From Bacillus_BD sp963787345 (GTDB lineage: Bacteria > Bacillota > Bacilli > Bacillales > Cytobacillaceae): 64,000 nt of DNA. The DNA lies in contig CAWBCW010000027.1 of assembly GCA_963787345.1 (NCBI GenBank), forward strand, positions 124,001-188,000, written 5' to 3'. Each line of letters begins with the position of its first letter. Position 1 is the stretch's first letter. Below, one piece after another: positions 17,606 through 25,633 of the stretch. Both the position numbers and the translations under genes were made by a program. The notes beneath the pieces were generated by a model, which saw only the letters and a program-made list of their open reading frames with translations, had not been told where the DNA came from and did no database searches.

Positions 17606-18019
17606 TTATCCCTCAACAAAACTAAAGTTATTTAAGCGCCATTTTAACCACTGATTTTTCCGTTCTTTTCTAGGGATAAACTGACGAATTTCATCCTCAT
17701 GATACCCAATTTGAAGTCTTTTTTCGTCCATTATAATAGGCGTTTTCAACAATCCTGGGTTCTTTTGAAATAACTCTAAAAGCTCAGTTAAAGGTAGTTC
17801 ATCTAAATTAACTTGTAACTCTTTATATACTTTAGATCGTTTTGAAAAGATTTCATCTGTACCGCTTTCAGTCATACGGAGAATATTTAATAGTTCACTT
17901 AATGTAATTGGTTCTTTTACAATATTCCGTTCTGCATAAGGTAATTTATGTTTCTCAAACCATTGTTTTGCCTTCTTTGTTGATAAACACGAGGTTCCTG
18001 TCATTATAGTAGCTGTCAT
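17606..18019 (-). CDS. Spx/ArsC-family regulator paralogue
   Basis: 137-aa thioredoxin-like protein of the Spx/MgsR group, close to Spx in length (131). C-terminal LLKTPIIMDEKRLQIGYHEDEIRQFIPR aligns with the Spx core that touches RNA polymerase alpha-CTD. The N-terminal redox switch is altered: C11 is followed by LST, so the second cysteine of CXXC is a threonine (C11-x-x-T14), and the usual R before PII is T. It therefore may act without disulfide sensing. The start follows AAAGGAGAATGATAG. Confidence 0.85.
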   Translation of the reverse strand: MTATIMTGTSCLSTKKAKQWFEKHKLPYAERNIVKEPITLSELLNILRMTESGTDEIFSKRSKVYKELQVNLDELPLTELLELFQKNPGLLKTPIIMDEKRLQIGYHEDEIRQFIPRKERKNQWLKWRLNNFSFVEG

Positions 18020-18067
18020 CTATCATTCTCCTTTTAAAATATGATTAATTATTTTTTATGTCATTTA

Positions 18068-18688
18068 CTATGACTCTCTTATGTAAATACCACGTTTTAA
18101 AATATTCATCTCAATCATAAAGTTTTCAATTGCTTCTTCATCAGAATGCTCTTTTAATAGCTTTTCAATAAAATTCCGAAAAAGTACGGCTGTGATAATT
18201 TGCATAATATGGACTAACTCTCGATCTTCCTTAATATTTAACCGATCTCGATCAATTAATTTGATCACTTCTTTTATATGTTCGATTCCTTTTCCCAAAT
18301 CAAACACATCGGTAAGAGAAAATCCGTCCTTATTGGTCACGTTCAGTAAAGCATTTCTTAAAAAGGTTTGTTCTTCCTCATCAGGCATTTCAACGAGAAA
18401 GTGATGATACATGACCGTTACCGCTTCGATGATATCACCCTTGTTTTCTTTTAAAAGAGTAAGAAAGTCTTCCTTACTTTTCTGAGTCTCCTCTTCAAGC
18501 AAATAACTGTATAGATCCTCAATGTTTTCAAAATACTGATAAAAACTCCCTCTAGGAATACCGGCCATCTTAATAATATTGGCAACAGATGCTTTCATTA
18601 GTGGAACTTGTGAAAACTCCTTTTTGGCAGCTTCAATCAAATGTTGCCTTTTTTCCTCAGGCAGATTAAAAAAGGTTTGTTTCGGCAT
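18068..18688 (-). CDS. TetR/AcrR family transcriptional regulator
   Basis: TetR-fold repressor of 206 aa starting at MPKQTFFNLPEEKRQHLIEAA. The HTH at about residues 10-55 includes MKASVANIIKMAGIPRGSFYQYFENIEDLYSY. The C-terminal ligand domain is typical in size. The start follows GGAGGAAGATTA; the 13 codons upstream have no ribosome site and read into the operator. Two matching operators flank its own -10 box, so it is very probably autorepressed. No efflux pump lies beside it, so its regulon is elsewhere. Confidence 0.88.
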   Translation of the reverse strand: MPKQTFFNLPEEKRQHLIEAAKKEFSQVPLMKASVANIIKMAGIPRGSFYQYFENIEDLYSYLLEEETQKSKEDFLTLLKENKGDIIEAVTVMYHHFLVEMPDEEEQTFLRNALLNVTNKDGFSLTDVFDLGKGIEHIKEVIKLIDRDRLNIKEDRELVHIMQIITAVLFRNFIEKLLKEHSDEEAIENFMIEMNILKRGIYIRES

Positions 18689-18713
18689 TAATCTTCCTCC
18701 AAATTGCATAAAG

Positions 18714-18766
18714 TGACACGATGTCATCTATATTTCTATAATAAATGACAGAGTGTCACTTGTCAA
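18714..18766 (-). promoter_or_regulatory. TetR promoter with twin operators
   Basis: Minus-strand TTGACA (18761-18766), 17 bp, TATTAT (18738-18743). Two TGACA-N3-TGTCA palindromes lie at 18714-18726 and 18746-18758, the second filling the spacer. Their centres are 32 bp apart, three helical turns, which favours cooperative repressor binding. Confidence 0.8.
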
Positions 18767-18810
18767 GTCTCAAGGTACCTTTTTGGGTACCAAAACCATC
18801 TAGAAAATGT

Positions 18811-18844
18811 AAAAAAAGACGCTGTTCTACTCTAGAAAGCGTCT
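18811..18844 (-). terminator. terminator of the DUF1292 gene
   Basis: AGACGCT/AGCGTCT stem with a 13-nt loop, followed on the minus strand by TTTTTTT. Confidence 0.85.
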
Positions 18845-18871
18845 CCAATCTATTCGTCAAAAACAATCTAT

Positions 18872-19141
18872 TTAATCATCTTCCATCATGTCATCAAACA
18901 CAGCAGAGACTTTGTCAAATTCCTCATCACTATTAATTGCTTCAAAATCTCCATTATCATCGACTTTTAAAAAGAAGATATCGATATCATCGTCTGTATC
19001 TTCCTCCACATCTTCCGCAAATGCGACAGCTGCATAATCCGTTCCTTCAATCGTAATAGCTGCTATAACTTCTACTTCATGTTCCTGATCATCTTCATCA
19101 CTAATCGTAAAAATTTCGCCAACTTCAATTTTAACCATCAT
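18872..19141 (-). CDS. DUF1292 (YrzB-like) acidic protein
   Basis: 89-aa very acidic protein with the DUF1292 pattern: an N-terminal FTISDEDDQEHEVEVIAAI, a central YAAVAF, and D/E-rich stretches including DVEEDTDDDIDIFFL. Related Bacillus proteins are conserved and of unknown function. GGGGAGGAATC precedes the MMV start. It has its own terminator and seems to be monocistronic. Confidence 0.85.
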   Translation of the reverse strand: MMVKIEVGEIFTISDEDDQEHEVEVIAAITIEGTDYAAVAFAEDVEEDTDDDIDIFFLKVDDNGDFEAINSDEEFDKVSAVFDDMMEDD

Positions 19142-19253
19142 GATTCCTCCCCTTCAGAAATTAAATCTGCAAATACATTCATTACTAATTTATTTCCAAA
19201 AGCAGTCGAATTCATGCATGATAATCGAAATGAGTATACGATTTTACTAACTA

Positions 19254-19418
19254 TCACTCGTTTTGTTCAATATGTACCATACAATACAGTTCCTCGAGAT
19301 CAGTTAAACTTAATTCAAACAAATGAATTCCATCGATCTTATAGACCCCTTGATTAATTAACTGCTCAATAAGATCTTCTTTTTTCTTTTCTACCTTTTC
19401 ATGAATCTCCTTTTTCAC
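19254..19418 (-). CDS. FbpA-like small basic protein (first copy)
   Basis: 54-aa peptide starting at GTG 8 nt after AAGGGG. The motif EDLIEQLINQGVYKIDGIHLFELSLTDLEELY (key part LI..LI..GVYK..G..LFELSL..LE..Y) matches the Fur-regulated basic protein FbpA family, whose members help RNA-mediated iron sparing in Bacillus. No clear Fur box was found upstream, so iron control is only inferred from the family. A second relative is encoded 200 bp away. Confidence 0.65.
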   Translation of the reverse strand: MKKEIHEKVEKKKEDLIEQLINQGVYKIDGIHLFELSLTDLEELYCMVHIEQNE

Positions 19419-19615
19419 TTCTATTTCCCCTTTATATCCAAATCCTTAACAAAAAGCTCCCCATCCAAGATAAAAAATTCACCTTGAAACAGAGAGCCCT
19501 CAGTTGATATGTCGGTCTGTCAAAACCCGAAAATTCCTATTGATTAAGTGTGAATTATAAATAAAAAAATATCCCTTTTTATCATTTCCAACTATCAAAA
19601 AGAAGTTAATATTTC

Positions 19616-19798
19616 TTAAGTCCAATGGATAGAAGTAAACTCACCATGCGGATGATATTGTGCTTGAAACTTCCGATATTCATATTGTAACTTTGAAAAA
19701 GATGATTGTTTAAGAGTTTGATCTTCTTTTTTGTATATGTTAAGTGCAATCAATTTAGTAATTAATTTTTCACGTCTTGTTTCCACACTATTTCTCAT
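19616..19798 (-). CDS. FbpA-like small basic protein (second copy)
   Basis: 60-aa basic peptide, MRNSVETRREKLITKLIALN at the start, then IYKKEDQTL..SFSKLQYEYRKF, matching the FbpA pattern (REKLI..LI..GIYKK.D..L...L..LE.EY). AAAGGAGTG precedes the ATG. It lies in tandem with another FbpA-like gene and near the Fur-controlled heme monooxygenase. I could not find a strong Fur box upstream. Confidence 0.6.
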   Translation of the reverse strand: MRNSVETRREKLITKLIALNIYKKEDQTLKQSSFSKLQYEYRKFQAQYHPHGEFTSIHWT

Positions 19799-19917
19799 TT
19801 CGAAACACTCCTTTTAAAAATAGCATATCTATTCTAATTTCCTTCATTCGCTAATTAAAGTTTTATATATAGTTATTTTAAACTCATAATTCCGATAAGT
19901 CAAGTGTGTTTTATATA

Positions 19918-19980
19918 ATATATGGTTCGTTCTTTCGCTTTTCGAAGGGATATCCCCTTTTGGAAAGAACCAACCATATA
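19918..19980. repeat. long near-perfect palindrome
   Basis: About 62 bp forming one hairpin: ATATGGTT-c-GTTCTTTC on the left pairs with GAAAGAAC-c-AACCATAT on the right, and a GGGGATATCCCC core sits in the middle. It lies 9 bp after the stop of the gene at 19989 and may act as its terminator, though there is no T-run; its symmetric ends and TATA flanks also fit a miniature mobile palindrome. Confidence 0.55.
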
Positions 19981-19988
19981 CAATTTTA

Positions 19989-20246
19989 TTAATTTGCCAG
20001 TCGTGCTTGAATGTCAGAGAATTTAATTTCAAAGAAGATCTTGTAGACTCTTGAATCCTTTGTTTCAGGATAGGTGAGGTGAGTGACATAATCTCCGGTG
20101 TATGTTCGGGATTCTTCATCGAATAGATAGCATGTTTGACCTTTTTGTGCGGATTTTATTAAACTAACAATTAAATCCGGCTTTTTGTAATACTTTGTCC
20201 GAAAGAGTTCATTGGTAAGAGCATTATAGACTTCTAGTTTATACAT
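19989..20246 (-). CDS. hypothetical protein, 85 aa
   Basis: MYKLEVYNALTNELF at the start, mixed alpha/beta, no membrane segment and no motif I recognise. GGGAGGTG lies 8 nt before the ATG, and a TATGAT -10 is visible near 20265. A cre-like site lies within the promoter spacer, so carbon catabolite control is possible. It is followed by a long palindrome. It is real by start signals, of unknown function. Confidence 0.65.
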   Translation of the reverse strand: MYKLEVYNALTNELFRTKYYKKPDLIVSLIKSAQKGQTCYLFDEESRTYTGDYVTHLTYPETKDSRVYKIFFEIKFSDIQARLAN

Positions 20247-20290
20247 TTAAAAGCACCTCCCAATTTTATATACTTCTATCATAACTTATT

Positions 20291-20304
20291 TGTAAGCGCT
20301 TTAA
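20291..20304. promoter_or_regulatory. cre-like CcpA site
   Basis: TGTAAGCGCTTTAA matches the cre consensus TGWAANCGNTNWCA at 13 of 14 positions. It lies between the -10 and -35 regions of the minus-strand gene at 19989. Confidence 0.45.
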
Positions 20305-20344
20305 TAGTCAGATTTGTGAATTTCCTTAGAATTATTTCTCAGAA

Positions 20345-20378
20345 AAAGAAGGTCCACTTAATGACCAGTGAACCTTCT
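20345..20378 (-). terminator. terminator of pepF
   Basis: Minus-strand stem GAAGGT-x-CACT/AGTG-x-ACCTTC followed by TTTTTCTG, about 50 bp after the stop of the peptidase gene. Confidence 0.8.
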
Positions 20379-20429
20379 CCATTATCAAGTTTACTTCGTC
20401 TTAAAACCGCCTTTGATGGGAGTCTGCTA

Positions 20430-22238
20430 TTATTTCACCATCTCATTCGTTAAACGAATAAATTCTTCAGCATCCTTTTCCATTAATACGATACCCTCTT
20501 CCCAAAAGGCTGTTTTTGTCATATCTACACCTAAATGCTTTTTAGCCAATTCCTCTACCTTCATTGAACCTGTGTCTCGAAGTAACGCAATGTATTTTTC
20601 CTCAAAGCCAGTCGGATTCTTTAAATATTCAGCGTAAATACTCAAACTGAATAAATAACCAAAGGTATATGGGAAATTATAAAATGGCACTTCATCTATG
20701 AAAAAATGCAACTTGCTGCACCAGAAATGCGGATGATAACTCGATAAAGAGTCACCATATGCTTCCTTTTGAGCCTGAAGCATTAATTCATTGATCCTTT
20801 GCTCGGAAACAACCCCCTTTGTACGTTCTTCATAAAACGCTTTTTCAAAGAGAAAACGAGCGTGGATATTTAAAAACATCGCCGTTGCATTTTCTAGCTT
20901 TGCATTTAAGAGTGTCGCTTTTTCTTCTCTTGTTTTCGCATTTACTACCGTTGCATTTCCAATAATATTTTCAGCAAACGTGCTAGCTGTTTCGGCCACA
21001 TTCATCGCATACTGTCGATTCAATGACGGCAAATCCCTCATCACATAACTGTGATAAGCATGCCCTAACTCGTGTGCTAGCGTGGCAACATCGGAAGAAG
21101 AGCCGGTAAATGTCATAAAAATCCGTGATTCACCGGATTCAGGAAGTTCTTCACAATATCCGCCTGGCCGTTTATTAGAACGATCCTCGGCTTCTATCCA
21201 GCGATTTTCCAAAGCTTGTTGAGCAAAATCGGCTAGTTTCGGTCCGAAGCTCGCAAAATGTTCGATGACAAAATCACAAGCTTGATCATACGTAAATTGA
21301 GGCGGCTTATCATCACCAAATGTAACAGGAGCATCCACGTCTTGCCAGCCGAGCTTCTCCATTCCCAGTATTTTCGCTTTTTGACTTAAAAACTCAATAA
21401 ATGGTTGTTTATGACTAGAAACTGCGGACCACATCGCATCAAGGGTTTCTTGAGACATCCGATTATACTCTAATGGTTCTTCCATAAAGTTTTCCCGGTC
21501 ATGAGCCTTTTGCAATGTAATCCGATATCCATCTAAGTGGTTTAATGTATCCGCGAATATGGGCGCAAACTTTGTCCATGCTTCCTCCCATTTCTCAAAA
21601 AGCTGGTTCCGTACAGCCGGATCAGGATCCGAATACATGCGGTTCATGGCTTGGCCAACAGAATATTCAATCGTCTTCCCTTCTTTATCCGTAAATGGAA
21701 TCGTCATAATCGAAACTGCCGTATCGTACAATTGACTCCAACCTGCAAGACCATCTTTATTTAAATCAGTAATAATTTTTTCTTCAGCTTCTGATAATAG
21801 ACGCTTCCCGCGATCACGAATTTCATTTAAAGAGAATGACATTTCTATTAATTCTGCATCAGATAAAAGACTTTCCCACCCCTTATCAGGAATGGACACA
21901 AGCTTTTTCGTAAAAATGGTCGAAAGATTTTCTACTTCACTCCATAAATCCATAACTTGACCCATAACGACGTTGGCATATTCATCATCGGTATAGGCAT
22001 CATGCCACATCTGCACAAACGTTCTACACTGTCCTAATCCGTCTTCAATCTGTTCTTGTTGGGTTAAAATTGCTTTTAAGCCTTCAGCCGTTTGACTTTC
22101 AGCCGCCCCCCAACCCTTCACAAGGTTTTGAAATTGCCCAATTTCTGCTTTTATATTATGTAATTTAGCCTGTAATTCCGGTGATTTCGTGCCTCCTGGA
22201 AAAATCGCATCCAGATCCCAAGTATCGATATATTTCAT
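20430..22238 (-). CDS. M3 family oligoendopeptidase (PepF/YusX-like)
   Basis: Cytosolic zinc oligopeptidase of 602 aa, the full PepF length. The zinc motif is LAHELGHAYH in the C-terminal half, with the third ligand expected about 28 residues later in the NVAETASTFAEN segment. The N-terminal helical domain begins MKYIDTWDLDAIFPGG, as in B. subtilis YusX. It degrades short peptides. GGAGTGATGCAAA precedes the ATG. Transcribed alone, divergent from fabI. Confidence 0.92.
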   Translation of the reverse strand: MKYIDTWDLDAIFPGGTKSPELQAKLHNIKAEIGQFQNLVKGWGAAESQTAEGLKAILTQQEQIEDGLGQCRTFVQMWHDAYTDDEYANVVMGQVMDLWSEVENLSTIFTKKLVSIPDKGWESLLSDAELIEMSFSLNEIRDRGKRLLSEAEEKIITDLNKDGLAGWSQLYDTAVSIMTIPFTDKEGKTIEYSVGQAMNRMYSDPDPAVRNQLFEKWEEAWTKFAPIFADTLNHLDGYRITLQKAHDRENFMEEPLEYNRMSQETLDAMWSAVSSHKQPFIEFLSQKAKILGMEKLGWQDVDAPVTFGDDKPPQFTYDQACDFVIEHFASFGPKLADFAQQALENRWIEAEDRSNKRPGGYCEELPESGESRIFMTFTGSSSDVATLAHELGHAYHSYVMRDLPSLNRQYAMNVAETASTFAENIIGNATVVNAKTREEKATLLNAKLENATAMFLNIHARFLFEKAFYEERTKGVVSEQRINELMLQAQKEAYGDSLSSYHPHFWCSKLHFFIDEVPFYNFPYTFGYLFSLSIYAEYLKNPTGFEEKYIALLRDTGSMKVEELAKKHLGVDMTKTAFWEEGIVLMEKDAEEFIRLTNEMVK

Positions 22239-22385
22239 TTTGCATCACTCCTTTTCTATTTATTATTTTAACCGTTTATGAGACAAAGGGAAAACTTGGA
22301 ATACTTATGCTTTAGAAAAGCAGGACTTCTGAGGTAAATGATATAATGTATAGAATAGAAATAATAAATGTCACTGGAGGTAAAA

Positions 22386-23165
22386 ATGGGAGACTTACTT
22401 AAATTAAAAGGAAAAAATATTGTCGTTATGGGTGTTGCAAATGAAAGAAGCCTTGCCTGGGGAGTTGCTAAATCACTTTATTCAGCAGGTGCAAATGTCA
22501 TTTATACATACAGATTGGAACGGTCTTTAGGAAAACTCACGAAGCTGCTAGAGGAAAAGGACCTTTCAACGGAAAATATTTATCAATGTGATGTAAATGA
22601 TGATACTAGTATTCATAGAGCCTTCACTAATATCGGAGAAAAATTCGGGGTTATTCATGGAATTGTTCATTCTATTGCCTTTGCACATGCAGATGATTTA
22701 AAAAATCCATTCCTTCAAACATCCCGTGAAGGATTTGCTTTTGCCAATGATACAAGTGCTTATTCCTTCGTTGCCGTAGCGCGTGAAGCAGAGCCTTATA
22801 TGACAGAAGGCGGCTCGATTGTCACGATGAGTTACTTAGGTGCAGAGCGAGCCATTGAGTCATACCGAGTTATGGGGGTTGCCAAAGCGGCATTAGAAGC
22901 AAGTGTACGATACTTAGCGATCGATTTAGGAAAAAAAGATATACGCGTAAATGCAATTTCGGCTGGCCCAATTCGGACATTGGCTGCTAAAGGTGTCTCT
23001 GGTTTCAATGACATTTTAAGAACCATCGAAGAAAAAGCTCCCCTGCAACGAAATGTCACGCAAGATGAAGTAGGCGACATGACACTAGCCATTTTAAGTC
23101 ATCTATCACGCGGGATGACGGGTGAAGTGATTTATGTTGATTCAGGCTATCATATTGTCGGTTAA
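22386..23165 (+). CDS. fabI: enoyl-[acyl-carrier-protein] reductase (NADH)
   Basis: Last step of each fatty-acid elongation cycle. SDR-fold protein of 259 aa with the FabI-type cofactor turn GVANERSLAWGVA near the N-terminus and the catalytic SYRVMGVAKAALEASVRYLA region (Y then K six residues on). The C-terminus ends GEVIYVDSGYHIVG, as in Bacillus FabI. I start at MGDLLKLKG because GGAGG lies 5 nt upstream; the frame opens 18 nt earlier without a ribosome site. A TATAAT lies near 22342, but no good -35 or FapR box was seen. Confidence 0.93.
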   Translation: MGDLLKLKGKNIVVMGVANERSLAWGVAKSLYSAGANVIYTYRLERSLGKLTKLLEEKDLSTENIYQCDVNDDTSIHRAFTNIGEKFGVIHGIVHSIAFAHADDLKNPFLQTSREGFAFANDTSAYSFVAVAREAEPYMTEGGSIVTMSYLGAERAIESYRVMGVAKAALEASVRYLAIDLGKKDIRVNAISAGPIRTLAAKGVSGFNDILRTIEEKAPLQRNVTQDEVGDMTLAILSHLSRGMTGEVIYVDSGYHIVG

Positions 23166-23176
23166 TACAAACGAAT

Positions 23177-23212
23177 ATCAAAAGAGATTGGAATGGATTT
23201 CCAATCTCTTTT
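23177..23212 (+). terminator. terminator of fabI
   Basis: AAAGAGATTGGAA/TTCCAATCTCTTT stem followed by TTTGT, 10 bp after the stop. Confidence 0.9.
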
Positions 23213-23226
23213 TGTAATAAACTTTG

Positions 23227-23382
23227 TTAACTTGGATCTACTTCATCATAAGATAAAGAATATACTGATGTATATTCCCCTTTTTGAACTTCTTCATTTG
23301 TTGCATCTCTCTCTAACTCTTCTTGATCATCTAGTCCTGGTGCGATTGTTGGAATATTCTTTTTTTCCTTATCCTTTTTCAT
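23227..23382 (-). CDS. hypothetical small acidic protein, 51 aa
   Basis: Starts MKKDKEKKNIPTIAPGL and ends YDEVDPS; charged throughout, no membrane segment. AAGGTAGG lies about 7 nt before the ATG. It lies 97 bp downstream of the DUF4317 gene on the same strand. It resembles the many uncharacterised short Bacillus proteins; I recognise no family. Confidence 0.55.
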   Translation of the reverse strand: MKKDKEKKNIPTIAPGLDDQEELERDATNEEVQKGEYTSVYSLSYDEVDPS

Positions 23383-23478
23383 ATGATCGCCTACCTTTCA
23401 TTTGTCATTTTCTAGCGGCAATCATATTATTTCTAATTTCTACTTCAATATTCAAAGGATTGTACAATCTGAGACAGA

Positions 23479-24645
23479 TTAAAATGTCTCTGATTCCTCT
23501 AGTCTGAATCCTTCCACAACCACATCTTCATTGACTTCTAATAAAAGGCATTGCTTGCCATTGAACGTAACATATTTTACATTTTTCAGCTCTTTCGGAT
23601 CAATCGATACAGTAGCTATTTTTGTTTCAATTTTTACCGTTTTCGGTAAGATACTACTTGCTTTGAATTCATGTGTTTCATCAGCAACAACCGCTTTAAA
23701 GGCATGTTCGACTCTAGCAGTATCAACATTTTCTACGCCGCTTACCGTTAAGATATGCTCAATATCCCGAGAATCTAACATCGGCGATTCGATTTCACTT
23801 TCTTCATCTTCCTTATTTTCTTGAACGAGCTTATCAATTTCCTCATAAACATTTGAAATTACCCTCGAATCAACTTCTTCCCCCATGACGTCTTTCAAAA
23901 TCAGTTCAAAGCAGTCTTTATCTTCTGCTGCCGTAATAATATCTCCACAGTTAAGAACCTCTTCGATAAAAGTTAAGTCCGGTTGATTAGCCTTCCCTGC
24001 ACAATAGAGGATATGATTCACATCTGCAACCTGCTGGTTAAACGTAGGAAACAAAAAGCCTGACAACGGAGCAGCTAAATTAATAATAGGGTCAATGGCT
24101 TGATTCGGTTTAAATTCCTTCTCAATATAATCAAATAACAACGTCTTTTTTGGCTGATCGGTTTTATTCAAACTACAGAGAATAAAATGATTAGAAGAAA
24201 CTTCATCATCCCCGCCCGCTTCCGATTCCATATCCCTCTTCTTCGTTGCTTGTCGATATTCTCCTCGTATAAACGTTACAACCGTATCAAAATCATAAAC
24301 GGTATGAGAAAACATTTTTTCAACAATTTGCAACATATGTTCTCGCCAATCCGTAGAAGCAACATGTAAACCATTAAAGAGAATTCTTTGCGTACTATCT
24401 TCTACATCATGTTGAAACTTTAGCTCAAAAAGCTTAGAGTCCAAATTCCCTGTCAAAACCTTTTTAAAATTTGTCAAAAACAATTCTTGCGTCTCTAGTT
24501 CTAACATTTGAAACGGTTGTCCGACGTGATGATAAATTTCTCCAGATTCCTTCTTCACATAAACATTGAAGATTTCTAATATATTCATGCGATAATTGTT
24601 TAATTTAAACTCTTTGCGGATATTTGCAATGTCTTTTTTATTCAT
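23479..24645 (-). CDS. DUF4317 domain-containing protein
   Basis: 388-aa cytosolic protein covering the full DUF4317 family: N-terminal MNKKDIANIRKEFKLNNYRM, a central MLQIVEKMFSHTVYDFD, and a C-terminal SILPKTVKIETKIATVSI segment typical of these proteins. Function is unknown in all members I know. GGAGTTGAGAATCA precedes the ATG. It is transcribed alone or with the small gene at 23227. Confidence 0.85.
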   Translation of the reverse strand: MNKKDIANIRKEFKLNNYRMNILEIFNVYVKKESGEIYHHVGQPFQMLELETQELFLTNFKKVLTGNLDSKLFELKFQHDVEDSTQRILFNGLHVASTDWREHMLQIVEKMFSHTVYDFDTVVTFIRGEYRQATKKRDMESEAGGDDEVSSNHFILCSLNKTDQPKKTLLFDYIEKEFKPNQAIDPIINLAAPLSGFLFPTFNQQVADVNHILYCAGKANQPDLTFIEEVLNCGDIITAAEDKDCFELILKDVMGEEVDSRVISNVYEEIDKLVQENKEDEESEIESPMLDSRDIEHILTVSGVENVDTARVEHAFKAVVADETHEFKASSILPKTVKIETKIATVSIDPKELKNVKYVTFNGKQCLLLEVNEDVVVEGFRLEESETF

Positions 24646-24730
24646 TGATTCTCAACTCCTATCCATGATTATACTGTTCTGAAAGAAAAATAGTAATACT
24701 TGATCGTATGAAATTATCTTTTAAACATAT

Positions 24731-24936
24731 AAAGTGAAACTTCCATCAGTCGGGGTGTTCTTTCATCCCCACTGATGGTTAATCACGCAGAGCCTGATTG
24801 ATTTATCTAAGGGCTGAATCCCAAAAATAAATCTTATCTCACCAATCGGAGCTTAACGGGCAGTTGATCCCCCATCTATCTTCTTTTATTGTACTCAGAA
24901 TCTTGAGGTGGGATCTTACTGCTCGTTAAGCCTGAG
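24731..24936. repeat. dispersed structured repeat, copy 1
   Basis: Begins ATAAAGTGAAACTTCCATC and shares its order of motifs with copy 2 at 51771: a CCATCAGT...ACTGATGG hairpin, GGTTAAT, CCAATC, GGGCA(G/A)TTGATCCCC, CTTGAGG and a closing stem. This copy has about 43 extra bases between GGTTAAT and CCAATC. It fills most of the gap between the DUF4317 and CBS genes. Probably a mobile or structured-RNA repeat. Confidence 0.75.
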
Positions 24937-25048
24937 AAAAACTATTAAAATAAGCAGAATGTTTTCATATGAAATCAGAAGATTATTTATGTTAAACTAT
25001 AGTTACTGAGAATGTATGCGGTTACAAATATGAAGAGAGGGATTTTTT

Positions 25049-25543
25049 ATGAAAGTAAGAGATTTCATGATTCATAAAGTCTTTACCGTGAAAGCTTCAA
25101 ATACAGTTGAAGAATTATTAAAGATACTTAATTGTAATCGAATTGGTGGTGTGCCTGTTGTCGATGATAGAGGGAATCTCGTTGGAATGGTATCTGACGG
25201 AGATGTATTGCGCTATCTATCTCCTAAGCCACTTGGTGTTGCAGGCCTTGTTTATATTATAGAGGATGGAAACATGGAGGATGTCTTACTAGAAAAATTA
25301 ACTACTCCTGTAAAAGAAATTATGACGAAAAGAAACATTCTTTCAGTCTCACCTAATGATGACTTTGAAACGGCTCTTCGCTCACTATCCCGCCATCATT
25401 ACAAAAAACTCCCTGTTATTAATCGTGCAGGTCGTGTTATTGGTGTCCTTAGCAGGGGAGATGTTATCGATAGTATTTCCAAAGTCATTATTACTCGGGA
25501 CAAAAAAACTCACAAAGAGGCATTTAAAATCAATATAACTTAG
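25049..25543 (+). CDS. tandem CBS-domain protein
   Basis: 164-aa cytosolic protein made of two CBS domains: about residues 1-62 (MKVRDFMIHKVFTVKASNTVEELL, GGVPVVDDRGNLVGMVSDGDVLRYL) and 92-150 (VKEIMTKRNILSVSP, KKLPVINRAGRVIGVLSRGDVI). Such pairs bind adenine nucleotides or S-adenosyl compounds and usually regulate a partner. GAGAGGGATTTTTT precedes the start. It stands alone with a strong terminator; the partner is unknown. Confidence 0.85.
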   Translation: MKVRDFMIHKVFTVKASNTVEELLKILNCNRIGGVPVVDDRGNLVGMVSDGDVLRYLSPKPLGVAGLVYIIEDGNMEDVLLEKLTTPVKEIMTKRNILSVSPNDDFETALRSLSRHHYKKLPVINRAGRVIGVLSRGDVIDSISKVIITRDKKTHKEAFKINIT

Positions 25544-25547
25544 AATT

Positions 25548-25587
25548 GGTTGTTGTGTTTACAGAGAGCTCTGTAAACACAACAACC
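25548..25587 (+). terminator. terminator of the CBS-domain gene
   Basis: A 40-bp near-perfect palindrome, arms GGTTGTTGTGTTTACAGAG and complement, followed by TTTCT. Its length and symmetry are greater than usual. Confidence 0.8.
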
Positions 25588-25633
25588 TTTCTAGACTACT
25601 AAAAAAGTAATCTAGAACCCGCTGCTTATTTAT

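Noticed and set aside
25548..25587. 40-bp palindrome after the CBS gene as a recombination site
   Set aside because: Position after a stop codon and a following T-run make a terminator the simpler reading.
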